This document shows, one piece after another, positions 34,717-43,932 of a DNA stretch of 64,000 bases. The notes beneath the pieces are model-generated. The model had not been told where the DNA came from and searched no databases. It worked only from the letters and a program-made list of their open reading frames with translations. Position numbers and translations under genes: made by a program. Source of the stretch: Actinoalloteichus hoggarensis (GTDB lineage Bacteria > Actinomycetota > Actinomycetes > Mycobacteriales > Pseudonocardiaceae); the NCBI RefSeq assembly GCF_002234535.1, contig NZ_CP022521.1, positions 5,440,001-5,504,000 on the forward strand. Reading direction: 5' to 3'. Numbering within the stretch: position 1 is the first letter of the stretch; each line of letters starts with the position of its first letter.

Positions 34717-35320
34717 CCGACTGCGCCGAGCGCGCTCGACACGACGGTGAACCCGCCATACAGGGTCCCAGACCGGCCTGCGCCCGCAGCACCGATCGCG
34801 CGAAACAGTCGACACGACGCCCGCCCAGGTCTTCGCTCTCAGACGCCCGAAGACGTCCCGCGCCTGCCGATCGTCGGGCGGCCGTCATCGGGCGACTGTC
34901 GCCGGCAGCCCGTCGCCGCCCTGCCGTTCGGGGCGGCCGCACCGCGCTCCACGGCTCGCCCGTCCTCGGTCTGTCGTCCCGCGCCCGGCCGGTCAGCCTG
35001 CCACACCGTGCGACCTCCACCGCACGCCGCACGGCGTGGCGGCCTCGGCGATCGCACGGCTCCGCCACTCACTCCACCGCACGGCTCCACCGTGGGCGCC
35101 TCCCCGCGCATGCCACCCGGCGGCCGCTTCCCACGACACCGCCGAGGCATGTGATCCCCGGCACGGGATCGAAGTCGAGTCTCGGCGAGCCGACCCGTCG
35201 CGCGCGGTCGGCGACGGCCGAAGGCGGTGTGGGAGGGCGGACGACCGGCAGGCCGAGGACCTGTCGCTCGGAGCGTCGCTCACTCGCGGTAGGGGGTGGC
35301 GGCCGGTCGACCCGACCCGA

Positions 35321-35347
35321 TTGTGCGGGGTGAGCTGCCTCTATCGT
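35321..35347 (+). promoter_or_regulatory. candidate promoter for the Jet operon
   Basis: TTGTGC (35321-35326) and TATCGT (35342-35347) resemble -35 and -10 boxes with a 15-bp spacer, slightly short. The GTG start of jetA at 35356 lies 9 bases after the -10, so a leaderless transcript would be expected, in keeping with the lack of a ribosome binding site. This is a weak, unaided call. Confidence 0.3.
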
Positions 35348-35355
35348 GACCTGCC

Positions 35356-37815
35356 GTGACCGAAGTCGAGCCGCCGCCGTCGCGAGCCCCGATCCCCGGC
35401 GGCTCGGCGGAATCCGAGCCGACCGCGCCGGGCACGGCGATCCACGAAGGCCCGCCTCGCGGCGATCGGACCGAGCGGGCGCGCGAGGCCGCCGAGACGG
35501 AGAGCCCGACGAACGCGGCCCCGGCGAACGGTCGCCGTCGCGACGGAACTCCGCCGGACACCGAACGATCCGGACCCGCCGACGTCGACTCGACGAGCAG
35601 GCTCGCGCTCTTCGCCTATCTCGGCGCGCGGGACTACCGGCGCACGTACCTGGCGATCATGCGGCTGTTCGCGGGCACCCTGCTCGCCGATCTCTCCGCG
35701 GGCGAGGTCGCGGGCGCGTTGGCGGGCGCGGAGCGGGCCGGGCTCATCGATCCCGGCGAGCATCACGTGGACACGGTGATCTCGCGTCTCCGCCAACTGG
35801 TCGAGTGGGGAAACCTGGTGCACGGCCGTCGGGAGACCGTCGCCGCCAGCATCGCCGAGTTCCAGCACGGCAGCGTCCGGTACCAGGTGAGCAAGCTCGC
35901 GGTCCGGGTGCAGCGGGACGTCGACGAGCTGCTCGCCGTCCCGGAGGGCGCCCGCGAGGTCTCCCGCGAGCTGCTGCCCGCGATCGAACGCGGTCTGCGG
36001 GCGCTCGGCACCACGCTGAGCGAGGCACTCGCCGCCGAGCACGGCGGCGCCGGGTCGCGCAGGCTGCACGACCGACGCGAACTGCTCGCCGAACAGGTGA
36101 CCACGCTGTTCCTCCAGCACGCCGAGCTGGCGGCCACCGTCCGCGACTTCTACGCCTACCTGGGGCAGGTGGTCACCCGACACCAGCTCGACTCCGAGGA
36201 GCTGTCCGGCTTTCGGGATCTGCTCGTCGACTACATCCAGATGGTCGTCGAGGACGTCCTCCGGCACACCCCGAACATCGGCGGCCTGCTCGCCCGGCTG
36301 GCCCGCTCACGCGGCGAGCTGCTGCGCCTCCTCGGACCGCTCGACGGCTGGGACGCCGGCTTGGAGCGGTCCAGGGGCCGGTCGGCCTCGGACTGGCGGG
36401 AGCTGACCGACTGGTTCGTCGACCGCGCGGGCAGGCCGAGCCAGGTGACGGCGCTGCGCGACGCCACGGCCCGCGCGATCGGCACGCTGCTGGCCGGGGT
36501 GAAGCGGGCCACGGCGGGGGCGGGCACCCTGCCCGGCAGGCGCGCGGAGCTGCTCCGCCTCGCCGCCTGGTTCGACGCGAGCGACCGCGATCAGGCGGCG
36601 CGTCTCTACGCGGCCGCCTTCGGCCTCTACTCCGCCCGCAACCTCCTGCCGCCGCCGGAGCACGACGGCGACGACGAGCACACCCCCTGGCGTGACGGCC
36701 CGGTGATCGACGTCTCCGTGAGCGTCCGGTCCCGCGCGGACCGAGGCGCGCGCGGCCGGACCTCACGGGTGGTGTTCGACCCGATCACCGAGCAGACCCT
36801 GCTCGCACAGGCCCGTCATGACGCACGGGCGCATCAGGCGGCGGTGGACGAGGTGATCGCCGCCGCCCCGGATCTCACCGCTGCCCGGCTCTCCCCCGCG
36901 GCGCTGCGGGTGGTGTGTGATCTGCTCACGCTGGCGATGGCGAGCAGGGACAGCACGCAGGACGCGAGCTCGGTGAGCGATCCGGTGCACGGACTGCGGT
37001 TGACCGTGACCCCGATGCCGGGGCGACACACGACGCTGACCGGCACGAGCGGGGCGCTGACGCTGCACGACACGGTCGTCACCCTGGCCGCCGGCGACGG
37101 CGACCACGGGAGGAGCGCCGAGGCCGCCGAGAACCGAACGCGGGCCGGGGAACGCACGCCGGTCAGGGCGGGCGCCGCCGGGCGGCCCCGCGCGGCGCGT
37201 CCCGACGCGCCGGTCGACGCGCCGCCGGCGCGGGCCGGAGCATCGAGGCGGCCGGAACCACAGGCGGCGACGCAGGCGGAGGCGGCGGACCTCACGGACC
37301 CCTCCGACGGGATCTGCGCGGCGAAGGCGGCGGCCCCGGTGTCGGCAGCGGAGTCCAGGGTGCTGCCCGCAGGCGCCGGACGGCAGGCGCCCGATCGCGT
37401 CGGCCCGGCGCCGGCCGGTTTCGATCCGGGGGAATCCGAGCGGGCCGGGTCGGAACAGGGAGATCCTGAACAGGTCGGGGTCGGAGTGGACGGTCCCGAC
37501 CTGGGCGGTGCCGGCCACGGCGGGAGCGAACGGGCCGGGATCGGCCGAGGCGAACCGATGCTCGGCCGGACGGCGGCCGGGCGGGACGAACCGTCCCCGA
37601 CGAGCCCCGACCAGACCGACTCCGCCCGCCCCGACTCCGTTCAGCACGAACCGGCCCGGAACAGTGCGACCACGGCCGCAGCCGCACCGGAGTCCGGCGG
37701 GGTCGCTCGGACGTCGGCGTCCGCGACGGCAGGCGTCGAGAACAGGTCCACCATCGACGGACCCCACCCGCCGAGCTCCGCGACGGACCGGCCGACCAGC
37801 GAGGCACGGCGATGA
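35356..37815 (+). CDS. jetA: JetA-like protein of type III Wadjet (DUF2397/TIGR02677), with long tails
   Basis: An 819-residue protein. After ~80 disordered residues, the TIGR02677/DUF2397 core runs from about 82 to 560: 'LFAYLGARDYRRTYLAIMRLFAG', 'VDTVISRLRQLVEWGNLVHGR', 'FLQHAELAATVRDFYAYLGQVV', 'FRDLLVDYIQMVVEDVLRHTPNI' and 'AAWFDASDRDQAARLYAAAFGLYSARNL'. This is the kleisin-like subunit in type III Wadjet systems, which recognise and remove circular plasmids. From ~570 onward the protein is a ~250-residue Gly/Ala/Glu/Pro-rich tail that the family (about 500 residues) normally lacks. GTG 35356 is the first start after a candidate promoter. The gene ends in an ATGA overlap with jetB. Confidence 0.87.
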   Translation: MTEVEPPPSRAPIPGGSAESEPTAPGTAIHEGPPRGDRTERAREAAETESPTNAAPANGRRRDGTPPDTERSGPADVDSTSRLALFAYLGARDYRRTYLAIMRLFAGTLLADLSAGEVAGALAGAERAGLIDPGEHHVDTVISRLRQLVEWGNLVHGRRETVAASIAEFQHGSVRYQVSKLAVRVQRDVDELLAVPEGAREVSRELLPAIERGLRALGTTLSEALAAEHGGAGSRRLHDRRELLAEQVTTLFLQHAELAATVRDFYAYLGQVVTRHQLDSEELSGFRDLLVDYIQMVVEDVLRHTPNIGGLLARLARSRGELLRLLGPLDGWDAGLERSRGRSASDWRELTDWFVDRAGRPSQVTALRDATARAIGTLLAGVKRATAGAGTLPGRRAELLRLAAWFDASDRDQAARLYAAAFGLYSARNLLPPPEHDGDDEHTPWRDGPVIDVSVSVRSRADRGARGRTSRVVFDPITEQTLLAQARHDARAHQAAVDEVIAAAPDLTAARLSPAALRVVCDLLTLAMASRDSTQDASSVSDPVHGLRLTVTPMPGRHTTLTGTSGALTLHDTVVTLAAGDGDHGRSAEAAENRTRAGERTPVRAGAAGRPRAARPDAPVDAPPARAGASRRPEPQAATQAEAADLTDPSDGICAAKAAAPVSAAESRVLPAGAGRQAPDRVGPAPAGFDPGESERAGSEQGDPEQVGVGVDGPDLGGAGHGGSERAGIGRGEPMLGRTAAGRDEPSPTSPDQTDSARPDSVQHEPARNSATTAAAAPESGGVARTSASATAGVENRSTIDGPHPPSSATDRPTSEARR

Positions 37816-39071
37816 GCGGACGCGCGACCCGGAACAGAGGCAGCGGCGCGGCCGGACTCGCCATGCTGGACGGCCTGTCCGACATCGACGCCGCCGACGT
37901 CGCCCGGTGCGCCCGTGTGCTGCTGCGCAGGCCGCTGCTGCGAGCGAGCGGCCCGGACGGCGATCTGCTGCCGCTGATCCACCGGCATCGCACGCTGCTC
38001 GTCGAGCTGTTCACGACGCTGCTGGGCTATCGGCTGGTGGTGGAGCGCCGCTTCGCCCGGCTCTACAAGACCGGCCCCGGCCCGGACGCGACGCGGGACG
38101 AGCCCACACTGTCGCCGCGCGGCCACGCCTACGTCGCGCTCGCCCTGGCCTGCCTCACCGGCGCGGGGCGACAGGTCCTGTTGTCACGGCTGGTCGACGA
38201 CCTCCGGGCGGCCGCGGCCGAGGCCGGGATCACGGTCGTCGACGACATCGCGGATCGGCGCGCCCTCACCGCGGCCCTGCGGCTGCTGCTGAGCCTCGGC
38301 GTGATCAGCGAGACGGAGGGCACCGTCGCGCCGTGGCAGCAGGACGGCCCGGCGGAGGCGTTGATCACGATCGACACCGATCTGCTCGGCCTGCTGGTCA
38401 GCGGGCCGCTCGGCGAGGCGGAGTCCCCGGCCGAGCTGATCCGCCTGGCGGCCCGCCCCGGAGCACGCGGCGTGGAGCACTCGGTGCGGCGCAGGCTCGT
38501 GGAGGACCCGGTGGTGCTGCACGCGGAGCTGACCGACGAGGAGTCCGCCTGGCTGCGACGCAACCAGCGTCGCGAGTCGCTGCTGCTGGACCGCGGTTTC
38601 GGCCTCATCAGCGAGATCCGGCTGGAGGGCGTCGCCGTCACCGACCCCGAGGAGTACCTCACCGACGTGGCGTTCCCCGGCGCGAGCACGGTGTCACGCA
38701 TCGCGCTGCTGGCCCTGCCGGTGTTGACCGACCTCCACGAGCCGCGCGCCGACGGAAGTCGTCCGGTGACGACCGCGGAGGTGCGGGCGGCCTGCGACGA
38801 GCTGGTCACGGCGTTCCCGGCGGCCTGGTCGCGGGGTGCGACCGAGGACCTCGACGGCCTGACCACCGAGGTGCTGGCCCTGCTCACCAGGCTGCGACTC
38901 ATCCGGCGGGACGAGGCCGACCCGGCCGGTCTGCTGCTGTCGCCCGCCGCCCATCGGTGGCTGCCCCAGCCGGACGACGCGCCGGGGCGTCCGACCGCCG
39001 AGGCACCAGAACCGAGTCCGGCCCCGCAGGCCGACTGGTCCCTGTTCGACGACACGGAAGGTCTGATGTGA
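37812..39071 (+). CDS. jetB: JetB-like protein of type III Wadjet (DUF2398/TIGR02678)
   Basis: A 419-residue protein matching TIGR02678/DUF2398 by pattern: 'DAADVARCARVLLRRPLL', 'LLVELFTTLLGYRLVVERRFARLYK', 'GHAYVALALACLTGAGRQVLLSRLVDDL', 'LRLLLSLGVISETEG' and 'RRLVEDPVVLHAELTDEESAWLRRNQRRE'. In Wadjet complexes this subunit is the KITE-type (winged-helix) partner that bridges kleisin and SMC. It starts inside the jetA stop (ATGA) and ends in a GTGA overlap with jetC, so the three are made stoichiometrically from one transcript. The last ~35 residues are Pro-rich. Confidence 0.9.
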   Translation: MSGRATRNRGSGAAGLAMLDGLSDIDAADVARCARVLLRRPLLRASGPDGDLLPLIHRHRTLLVELFTTLLGYRLVVERRFARLYKTGPGPDATRDEPTLSPRGHAYVALALACLTGAGRQVLLSRLVDDLRAAAAEAGITVVDDIADRRALTAALRLLLSLGVISETEGTVAPWQQDGPAEALITIDTDLLGLLVSGPLGEAESPAELIRLAARPGARGVEHSVRRRLVEDPVVLHAELTDEESAWLRRNQRRESLLLDRGFGLISEIRLEGVAVTDPEEYLTDVAFPGASTVSRIALLALPVLTDLHEPRADGSRPVTTAEVRAACDELVTAFPAAWSRGATEDLDGLTTEVLALLTRLRLIRRDEADPAGLLLSPAAHRWLPQPDDAPGRPTAEAPEPSPAPQADWSLFDDTEGLM

Positions 39072-42000
39072 GCGAGTCCGGTCGGTGGCGGCTGCATCGC
39101 GGCGGCATCGTCAACATCTGGCAGTACGCCGAGCAGACCTTCGATCTCTCCGGCGGCCGGGCCATCTTCCAGGGCACCAACGGCTCGGGGAAGTCCCGGA
39201 CGCTGGAGCTGCTGCTGCCGCTGTGCCTGGACGGGGATCTGCGCCAGCTCGGCTCCAAGGGCTTCGACACCGTGAGCATCCGCAGGCTGATGCTCGACGA
39301 CTACACCGGGGGCCCGAACCGGATCGGTTACGCCTGGGTGGAACTCGCCAGGCCCGTGCGCCCGGCGTCCACCGAGGACGATTCGGCGGACCCGGCCGCC
39401 ACCGAGGACACGCTGGAGTACCTGACCTGCGGAATCGGCGTCAAGGCGTCGAAGACCTCGCAACAGATCACCGACTCGTGGCGGTTCGTCACCACGCGGC
39501 GGGTCGGCGTCGACGTGCGACTGGTCGGCGTCGACGAGGTGCCGCTGAGCGCGGCGGGTCTGCGGGACCTCCTCGGGCCGGACTGCGTGCTCGACGAGAG
39601 CACCTTCCGGGCCAGGGTCGCCGAGCTGGTCTATCGGCTGCCCGCGGCCCGCTATGGCGACCTCCTGCATCTCCAGCGGACGCTGCGTAACCCGGACGTG
39701 GGCTTGAAGGTGTTGGAGGGTCAGCTCGAACAGATCCTCTCCGACGCGCTACCGCCGTTGGACACCACGCTCGTGGAGTCGCTGGCCGGCTCGTTCGACG
39801 ACCTGGAGGCGATCCGGGAGAACATCATCGGGCTGAGCACGGCCGACCGGGCGTTGAGCACCTTCGTGGCGGGCTACTCGGGATACGCCGCGGGCTCGCT
39901 GCACAGACTGGGCAGGCAGATGAGCTCCGCCTCCGAGGAGCTGGCCGCGCTGCGCGCCGAGCTCGCCGACCTGGAACGACGCGGCGACAAGGCCTTCGCC
40001 GAACGCGAGGCGGCGGCCGCGGCGGTCCGTCGACTGGAGACCGAGGAGAGCGAGCTGGAGGTGCGCATCGACGGCATGAAGTCGATGCCCGCCTATCAGG
40101 GACTTCGAGATCTGGAGGACCGCGAGGCGCTGGTCGCGGCGGGCCGGGCCTCGGCGCAGACGGCGTTGGAGACGGCGGCCAGGCAGCGCGGACAGGAGGA
40201 TCGGGCCGTCGACGCGGTCCTCGGGGTGCTGCGCAGGCTGGAGCAGGACACCGCCGCCGCGCGCGAGCTGGCCGACACCGCGACCGCGAGGCTGGCGGCG
40301 GGGGGACTGGACCCGAGCCTGTGTCCGGCCGTGCCGCCCGCCCCGAGCGTCGACGTCGACGTACGTCAGGAGCCGGTGCTCGCCAAGCCGGACCCCGGCG
40401 CGGAGCCCCTGCCGGTGGAACGCAGGCGGCTGCCCGCGTTGTCTCCGGAGATGCTGGCCGATCAGCTCAGGACCGCGGCCGGGGTCGCCGAGCGGGCGAC
40501 GGCGGAGACACGTCGGCGAGTGGCGCTGATCTCGAGCCTGCATCAGCAGGCCGCCGAGGCGGACCGGGCGAGTGCCGCCCTGGCTCAGTCACACCGCGAC
40601 GTCCGGGCCGCCCAGGTCGCGGCGACCGAGGCGGCAGGCCGCCGTCACGAGGCGGATCAGCGGCTCGGCGACACGGCCGAGCGTTGGCTGGAGCGGGCCC
40701 GGGCGTGGTTCGCGTCGACCGCGCGGGCAGCCGAGGGCGCGGGTCGCGACGCGACGCGCGCCGTTCCCCCGCTGCCCTCGGCGGCGGAGGTGGCGGTGGA
40801 CCTCGCCGTGCCGCGCGCCCTCCGGGACGCCGCTCGGGCCTGGTGCGCGCCGGGCGTCGCGGCGGCGGCGCAGCGGACGGCGGCGGCCCGCGCCGAGCTG
40901 TCCAGGATCAGGGGGGCGGTCGAACAGCGTGATCGGGAGCTGGCGGGCACGCGATCCGGCGATCGGCATCGCCCGCCGACGGCCGACTGGGTCGAGCACG
41001 AGCCGGACGCGACGCGAGGAGCGCCCTTCTATCGGCTGGTGGACTTCCGGCCGGGAATGAGTCGGGCGGACCAGGCCGGGCTGGAGGCGGCGCTGACGGC
41101 GTCGGGACTGCTCACGGCGTGGGTCGACGCCACGGGTGTCGCCCGGCGGCCCGCGTCCGCCGAGCTGCTGGCGGTCTCCGACGACACGGCGTCCCCTCCC
41201 GCACGCACGCTGGCCGATCTGCTGATTCCGGCCTCCGACGCCGACTCGCCCGTGGCGGCCGACGTGGTCGAGAGGCTGCTGCGGACGGTGGGCGTCGACG
41301 ACGACGGGGAACCCGCGCCGAGCGGGACCGGCTGCCTCTCCGTCTCGACCACCGGCCGCTGGTCGGCGGGGGTGCTCCGCGGTGCCTGGCACAAGGACGC
41401 CGCCGAGTACGTGGGCGCGGGCGCGCGGAAGGCCGCACGCATGCGGCGGATCGTCGAGCTGGAGGACGAGCTGGCCGGCCTGCGGGGCGAGCAGGCCGAC
41501 GCGGAGCGGGTGCTCAGTGAGGCGGTCACGGCGGAGGCGGAGTCGGCGGCGCGGGTGGAGTCGTTCCCGGACGACGGCGAGTTGATCGCCGCCCACGCCT
41601 CGGCGAGCAGCGCACGCGGCATCGCGGACGAGGCGGCGACCCGGGCCGAGTCGCTGCGCGCGCGTCACCGCCTCACCGAGCAGCGCGAGCAGGCGGTGGC
41701 GGCGGAGCTGGCCAGGGCGGGGGCCGCCGCGGGCCTGTCCTCGGACAGCGCCGAGCTCGCCGCCGCCCGGCAGGCCGCCGAACAGGCGAGGGAGACCATC
41801 GAACGGCTGGCCGAGTCGCTCGGCCAGCGCGCGGTGCGCACGGTGGCGGATCTGGCCGAGGGGCTGCGTCACCTGCACGCCGCCGAACAGGATCGTGTCG
41901 AGGCGGAGCGCCAGGCCGAGCAGGCCTGTGCGTCCCACGCCGAGCAGGCGGCCGCGCTGGCGGAGCTGACCGACGCGGTCGGTCGGGAGGCGAGCGAGGT

Positions 42001-43276
42001 GGCGGATCTGCTCGCCGCGTTGGAGCAGCGTCGCGTCGACTGTCGGGCGGAGCTGCCCGCCGCGAGGGAGCAGGTCGCCGCGTTGCGGGAGCGTGCCGCG
42101 AAGGTGGCGACGCTGACCGAGACGCGGCAGGCGCAGCTCGACGGTCGGGCCGCGCAGGCGGACCGGGCGACGGCGGCGTTCGCCGAGGCGCTGCGCACGC
42201 CCGGCCTGTGGGCGGCCGCGGTCGCCGAGGCGCCGCCGGAGGTGCCGCGGACACCGCCGGTCGATCCGGCCGAGGCGCTGCGGCTGCTGGGCGAGGGACG
42301 GTCCGGTGCCGCCGTCTCGGAGGCGTCGGTGATCGGCAGGCTTCAGGCCCTTCAGGCGGCGTTGGCCGGCACGCACGACATCCAGGCCACCGAACAGGCC
42401 GGGGTGCTGTGCGTGACGGTGAGCGGCGCGGACGGCCCCCGCCCGGTGGCCGAGGCGGCGAGTCGCGTGGCCGAGCAGCTCGGCAGGCAGCGCGGCTTCC
42501 TCGGGGAGCGTTATCAGACGATCTTCTCGGACTATCTGATCCGTGATCTCGCCGAGCGCCTGCGCGGGCAGATCACGGTGGCCGAGGATTTGTGTCGGCG
42601 GATGAACGAGGTCCTGGATCGGGCCAGGTCCAGCCAGGGGGTGCACGTCCAGTTGGAGTGGCGACCCTCCGCCGCGCTGGACGAGCCGACCAGAGAGGCC
42701 CTGGAGCTGGTGCGGACCCCCTTCGCCGACCGCGACGGCGGTCAGGACGAGGCGCTGCGGCGGGCGTTGACCGAGCGGATCGAGGCCGAGCGCGACACCA
42801 GGACCGGCGGCTACGCGGAGATCCTCACCCGGGCGCTGGACTATCGCGGCTGGCATGCCTTCACCGTGCGGGTTCGCGACGACGGACCGGACGGCAGGCC
42901 GAGGGTGCGCAGGCTGCGTCAGCTGTCCTCCGGCGAGACCCGGCTGGTGTCCTATGTGACGCTGTTCGCCGCGGCGGCCTCGTTCTACGACGCGGTCGGG
43001 TCGGCGGGCACCGAGGACACGCTGGTGGAGCCGCTGCGGCTCGTGCTGCTGGACGAGGCGTTCGAGCGGCTGGACGATCCGACCATCGCACGGATGCTGG
43101 GGCTGCTGGTCGACGTGGACATGGACTGGTTGATCACCTGGCCCAGCGGCTGGGGAGTGTCGCCGAAGATCCCTCGGATGCACATCTATGACGTGCTGCG
43201 GCCGAAGAGCGGCGGCGGGCTGGCCTGTACACACACCACGTGGGACGGCCGAGACCTGGCAAGCCAAGATCGATGA
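39068..43276 (+). CDS. jetC: JetC-like SMC ATPase of type III Wadjet (TIGR02680)
   Basis: A 1,402-residue SMC-like ATPase. GTG 39068 overlaps the jetB stop (GTGA). The head begins 'RWRLHRGGIVNIWQYAEQTF' and has Walker A 'FQGTNGSGKSRTLELL' (Lys ~42). The ABC signature is 'RQLSSGETRLVSYVTL' (Ser-Gly-Glu ~1288-1290) and Walker B is 'LRLVLLDEAFERLDD' (Asp ~1329, Glu ~1330). Between are ~900 residues of charged heptad coiled coil with a central hinge-like block near 640-800 ('VDFRPGMSRADQAGLEAAL' ... 'SVSTTGRWSAGVLRGAW'). All ATPase motifs are intact. In Wadjet, SMC motors extrude DNA loops and hand plasmids to the JetD nuclease; no jetD gene follows here. Confidence 0.93.
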   Translation: MSESGRWRLHRGGIVNIWQYAEQTFDLSGGRAIFQGTNGSGKSRTLELLLPLCLDGDLRQLGSKGFDTVSIRRLMLDDYTGGPNRIGYAWVELARPVRPASTEDDSADPAATEDTLEYLTCGIGVKASKTSQQITDSWRFVTTRRVGVDVRLVGVDEVPLSAAGLRDLLGPDCVLDESTFRARVAELVYRLPAARYGDLLHLQRTLRNPDVGLKVLEGQLEQILSDALPPLDTTLVESLAGSFDDLEAIRENIIGLSTADRALSTFVAGYSGYAAGSLHRLGRQMSSASEELAALRAELADLERRGDKAFAEREAAAAAVRRLETEESELEVRIDGMKSMPAYQGLRDLEDREALVAAGRASAQTALETAARQRGQEDRAVDAVLGVLRRLEQDTAAARELADTATARLAAGGLDPSLCPAVPPAPSVDVDVRQEPVLAKPDPGAEPLPVERRRLPALSPEMLADQLRTAAGVAERATAETRRRVALISSLHQQAAEADRASAALAQSHRDVRAAQVAATEAAGRRHEADQRLGDTAERWLERARAWFASTARAAEGAGRDATRAVPPLPSAAEVAVDLAVPRALRDAARAWCAPGVAAAAQRTAAARAELSRIRGAVEQRDRELAGTRSGDRHRPPTADWVEHEPDATRGAPFYRLVDFRPGMSRADQAGLEAALTASGLLTAWVDATGVARRPASAELLAVSDDTASPPARTLADLLIPASDADSPVAADVVERLLRTVGVDDDGEPAPSGTGCLSVSTTGRWSAGVLRGAWHKDAAEYVGAGARKAARMRRIVELEDELAGLRGEQADAERVLSEAVTAEAESAARVESFPDDGELIAAHASASSARGIADEAATRAESLRARHRLTEQREQAVAAELARAGAAAGLSSDSAELAAARQAAEQARETIERLAESLGQRAVRTVADLAEGLRHLHAAEQDRVEAERQAEQACASHAEQAAALAELTDAVGREASEVADLLAALEQRRVDCRAELPAAREQVAALRERAAKVATLTETRQAQLDGRAAQADRATAAFAEALRTPGLWAAAVAEAPPEVPRTPPVDPAEALRLLGEGRSGAAVSEASVIGRLQALQAALAGTHDIQATEQAGVLCVTVSGADGPRPVAEAASRVAEQLGRQRGFLGERYQTIFSDYLIRDLAERLRGQITVAEDLCRRMNEVLDRARSSQGVHVQLEWRPSAALDEPTREALELVRTPFADRDGGQDEALRRALTERIEAERDTRTGGYAEILTRALDYRGWHAFTVRVRDDGPDGRPRVRRLRQLSSGETRLVSYVTLFAAAASFYDAVGSAGTEDTLVEPLRLVLLDEAFERLDDPTIARMLGLLVDVDMDWLITWPSGWGVSPKIPRMHIYDVLRPKSGGGLACTHTTWDGRDLASQDR

Positions 43277-43932
43277 TCACAGTAAGTACGCTCTCGGACG
43301 CAAAAGGTCAACCTTCTGGTTGAGAATCACGCGAATGTAGGAAACGTTTAGCGACGTACGGCAAGCTGACCCTCGGCACGGTGGTGATGGGGGTCTCCGC
43401 CGCGTCGCCGGACCCGGTGGGTGACGACATGGTCGTCGGGTCTACCGCCGGGGGCGGGCAGGCAGGTCGAGCACGGGGCCCGTTTCGCGACCCGCGTCGC
43501 GTCGCCGCCGCCCGCTCCCGAAAGCGGGGTCGATCGCCCCGTCGACCGTCGGCTGTCTCGCGCGGTCGAAGCATCGGGCTGCCGAACGGGAGCAGCGACA
43601 CCGGCCGCGGCAGCCGACGCGCACCGTATTCAGCCGGTTCGACGACATGAAGCGGTGCGGGCCGCGCTCGAGGAGCCGTCTCGGCACCCCGCTCGGACCG
43701 GGTCGCAGGGCGGGTCGACCCCGTCACCGACAGCAAGTCGACCGGCCTGCCGGCAGCCCGTCGACCGACTTCGAGGGTCCCGCGCACCCGAGCCGGACCC
43801 CGTTCGATGCTTCGGCGTGTCGCGGGACCGGGGTGCCTGCGTACGGGCATCCGAGGGACACCCGCCGGGGGTCCCCCGGACGGGGACCGACGTCGCGCCG
43901 CCTTCGACGGGGCCGACTACGCTTTCCCCTTG
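43277..43932. other. 656-bp region downstream of jetC, where jetD would be expected
   Basis: No gene is recognised. The first ~80 bp are AT-rich for this genome and include a small hairpin (43308-43323). The remaining frames on both strands are Arg/Pro/Ser-rich and show none of the Toprim/TopoVIA or TIGR02679 motifs of JetD. The gap is also too short for a normal jetD (about 1.2 kb). It should contain the promoter of the DUF3152 gene. Confidence 0.6.
43308..43323 (+). terminator. weak hairpin after jetC, possible terminator
   Basis: TCAACC (43308-43313) and GGTTGA (43318-43323) form a 6-bp stem with a 4-nt loop, 32 bp after the jetC stop. There is no U-tract and the stem is short, so it may instead be an operator. 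Confidence 0.3.

Larger units (their letters stand above)
34483..35355. other. 873-bp intergenic region between cobD and the Jet operon
   Basis: Divergent spacer that must contain promoters for cobD and jetA. No coding frame is recognisable. It contains a 12-bp inverted repeat (34560-34571 with 34605-34616), a three-copy 13-bp tandem repeat at 34678-34716, and a candidate -10/-35 pair just before jetA. I looked for a cobalamin riboswitch upstream of cobD and did not find its conserved boxes. Confidence 0.6.

Noticed and set aside
34483-34740. Cobalamin riboswitch upstream of cobD
   Set aside because: A hairpin and a GGAACCCGG-like segment are present on the minus strand, but the B12 box (AGTCAGGAGACCTGCC-type) and the CCCCGCNACTG core are absent.
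40589-43267. 892-residue minus-strand frame opposite jetC
   Set aside because: It is the mirror of the jetC coiled-coil reading frame in a GC-rich genome. jetC has all SMC ATPase motifs; the antisense frame has none.
43308-43850. Minus-strand frame as a possible jetD remnant
   Set aside because: No Toprim, TopoVIA-like or TIGR02679 motif was found, the strand is opposite, and the composition is that of non-coding GC-rich DNA.
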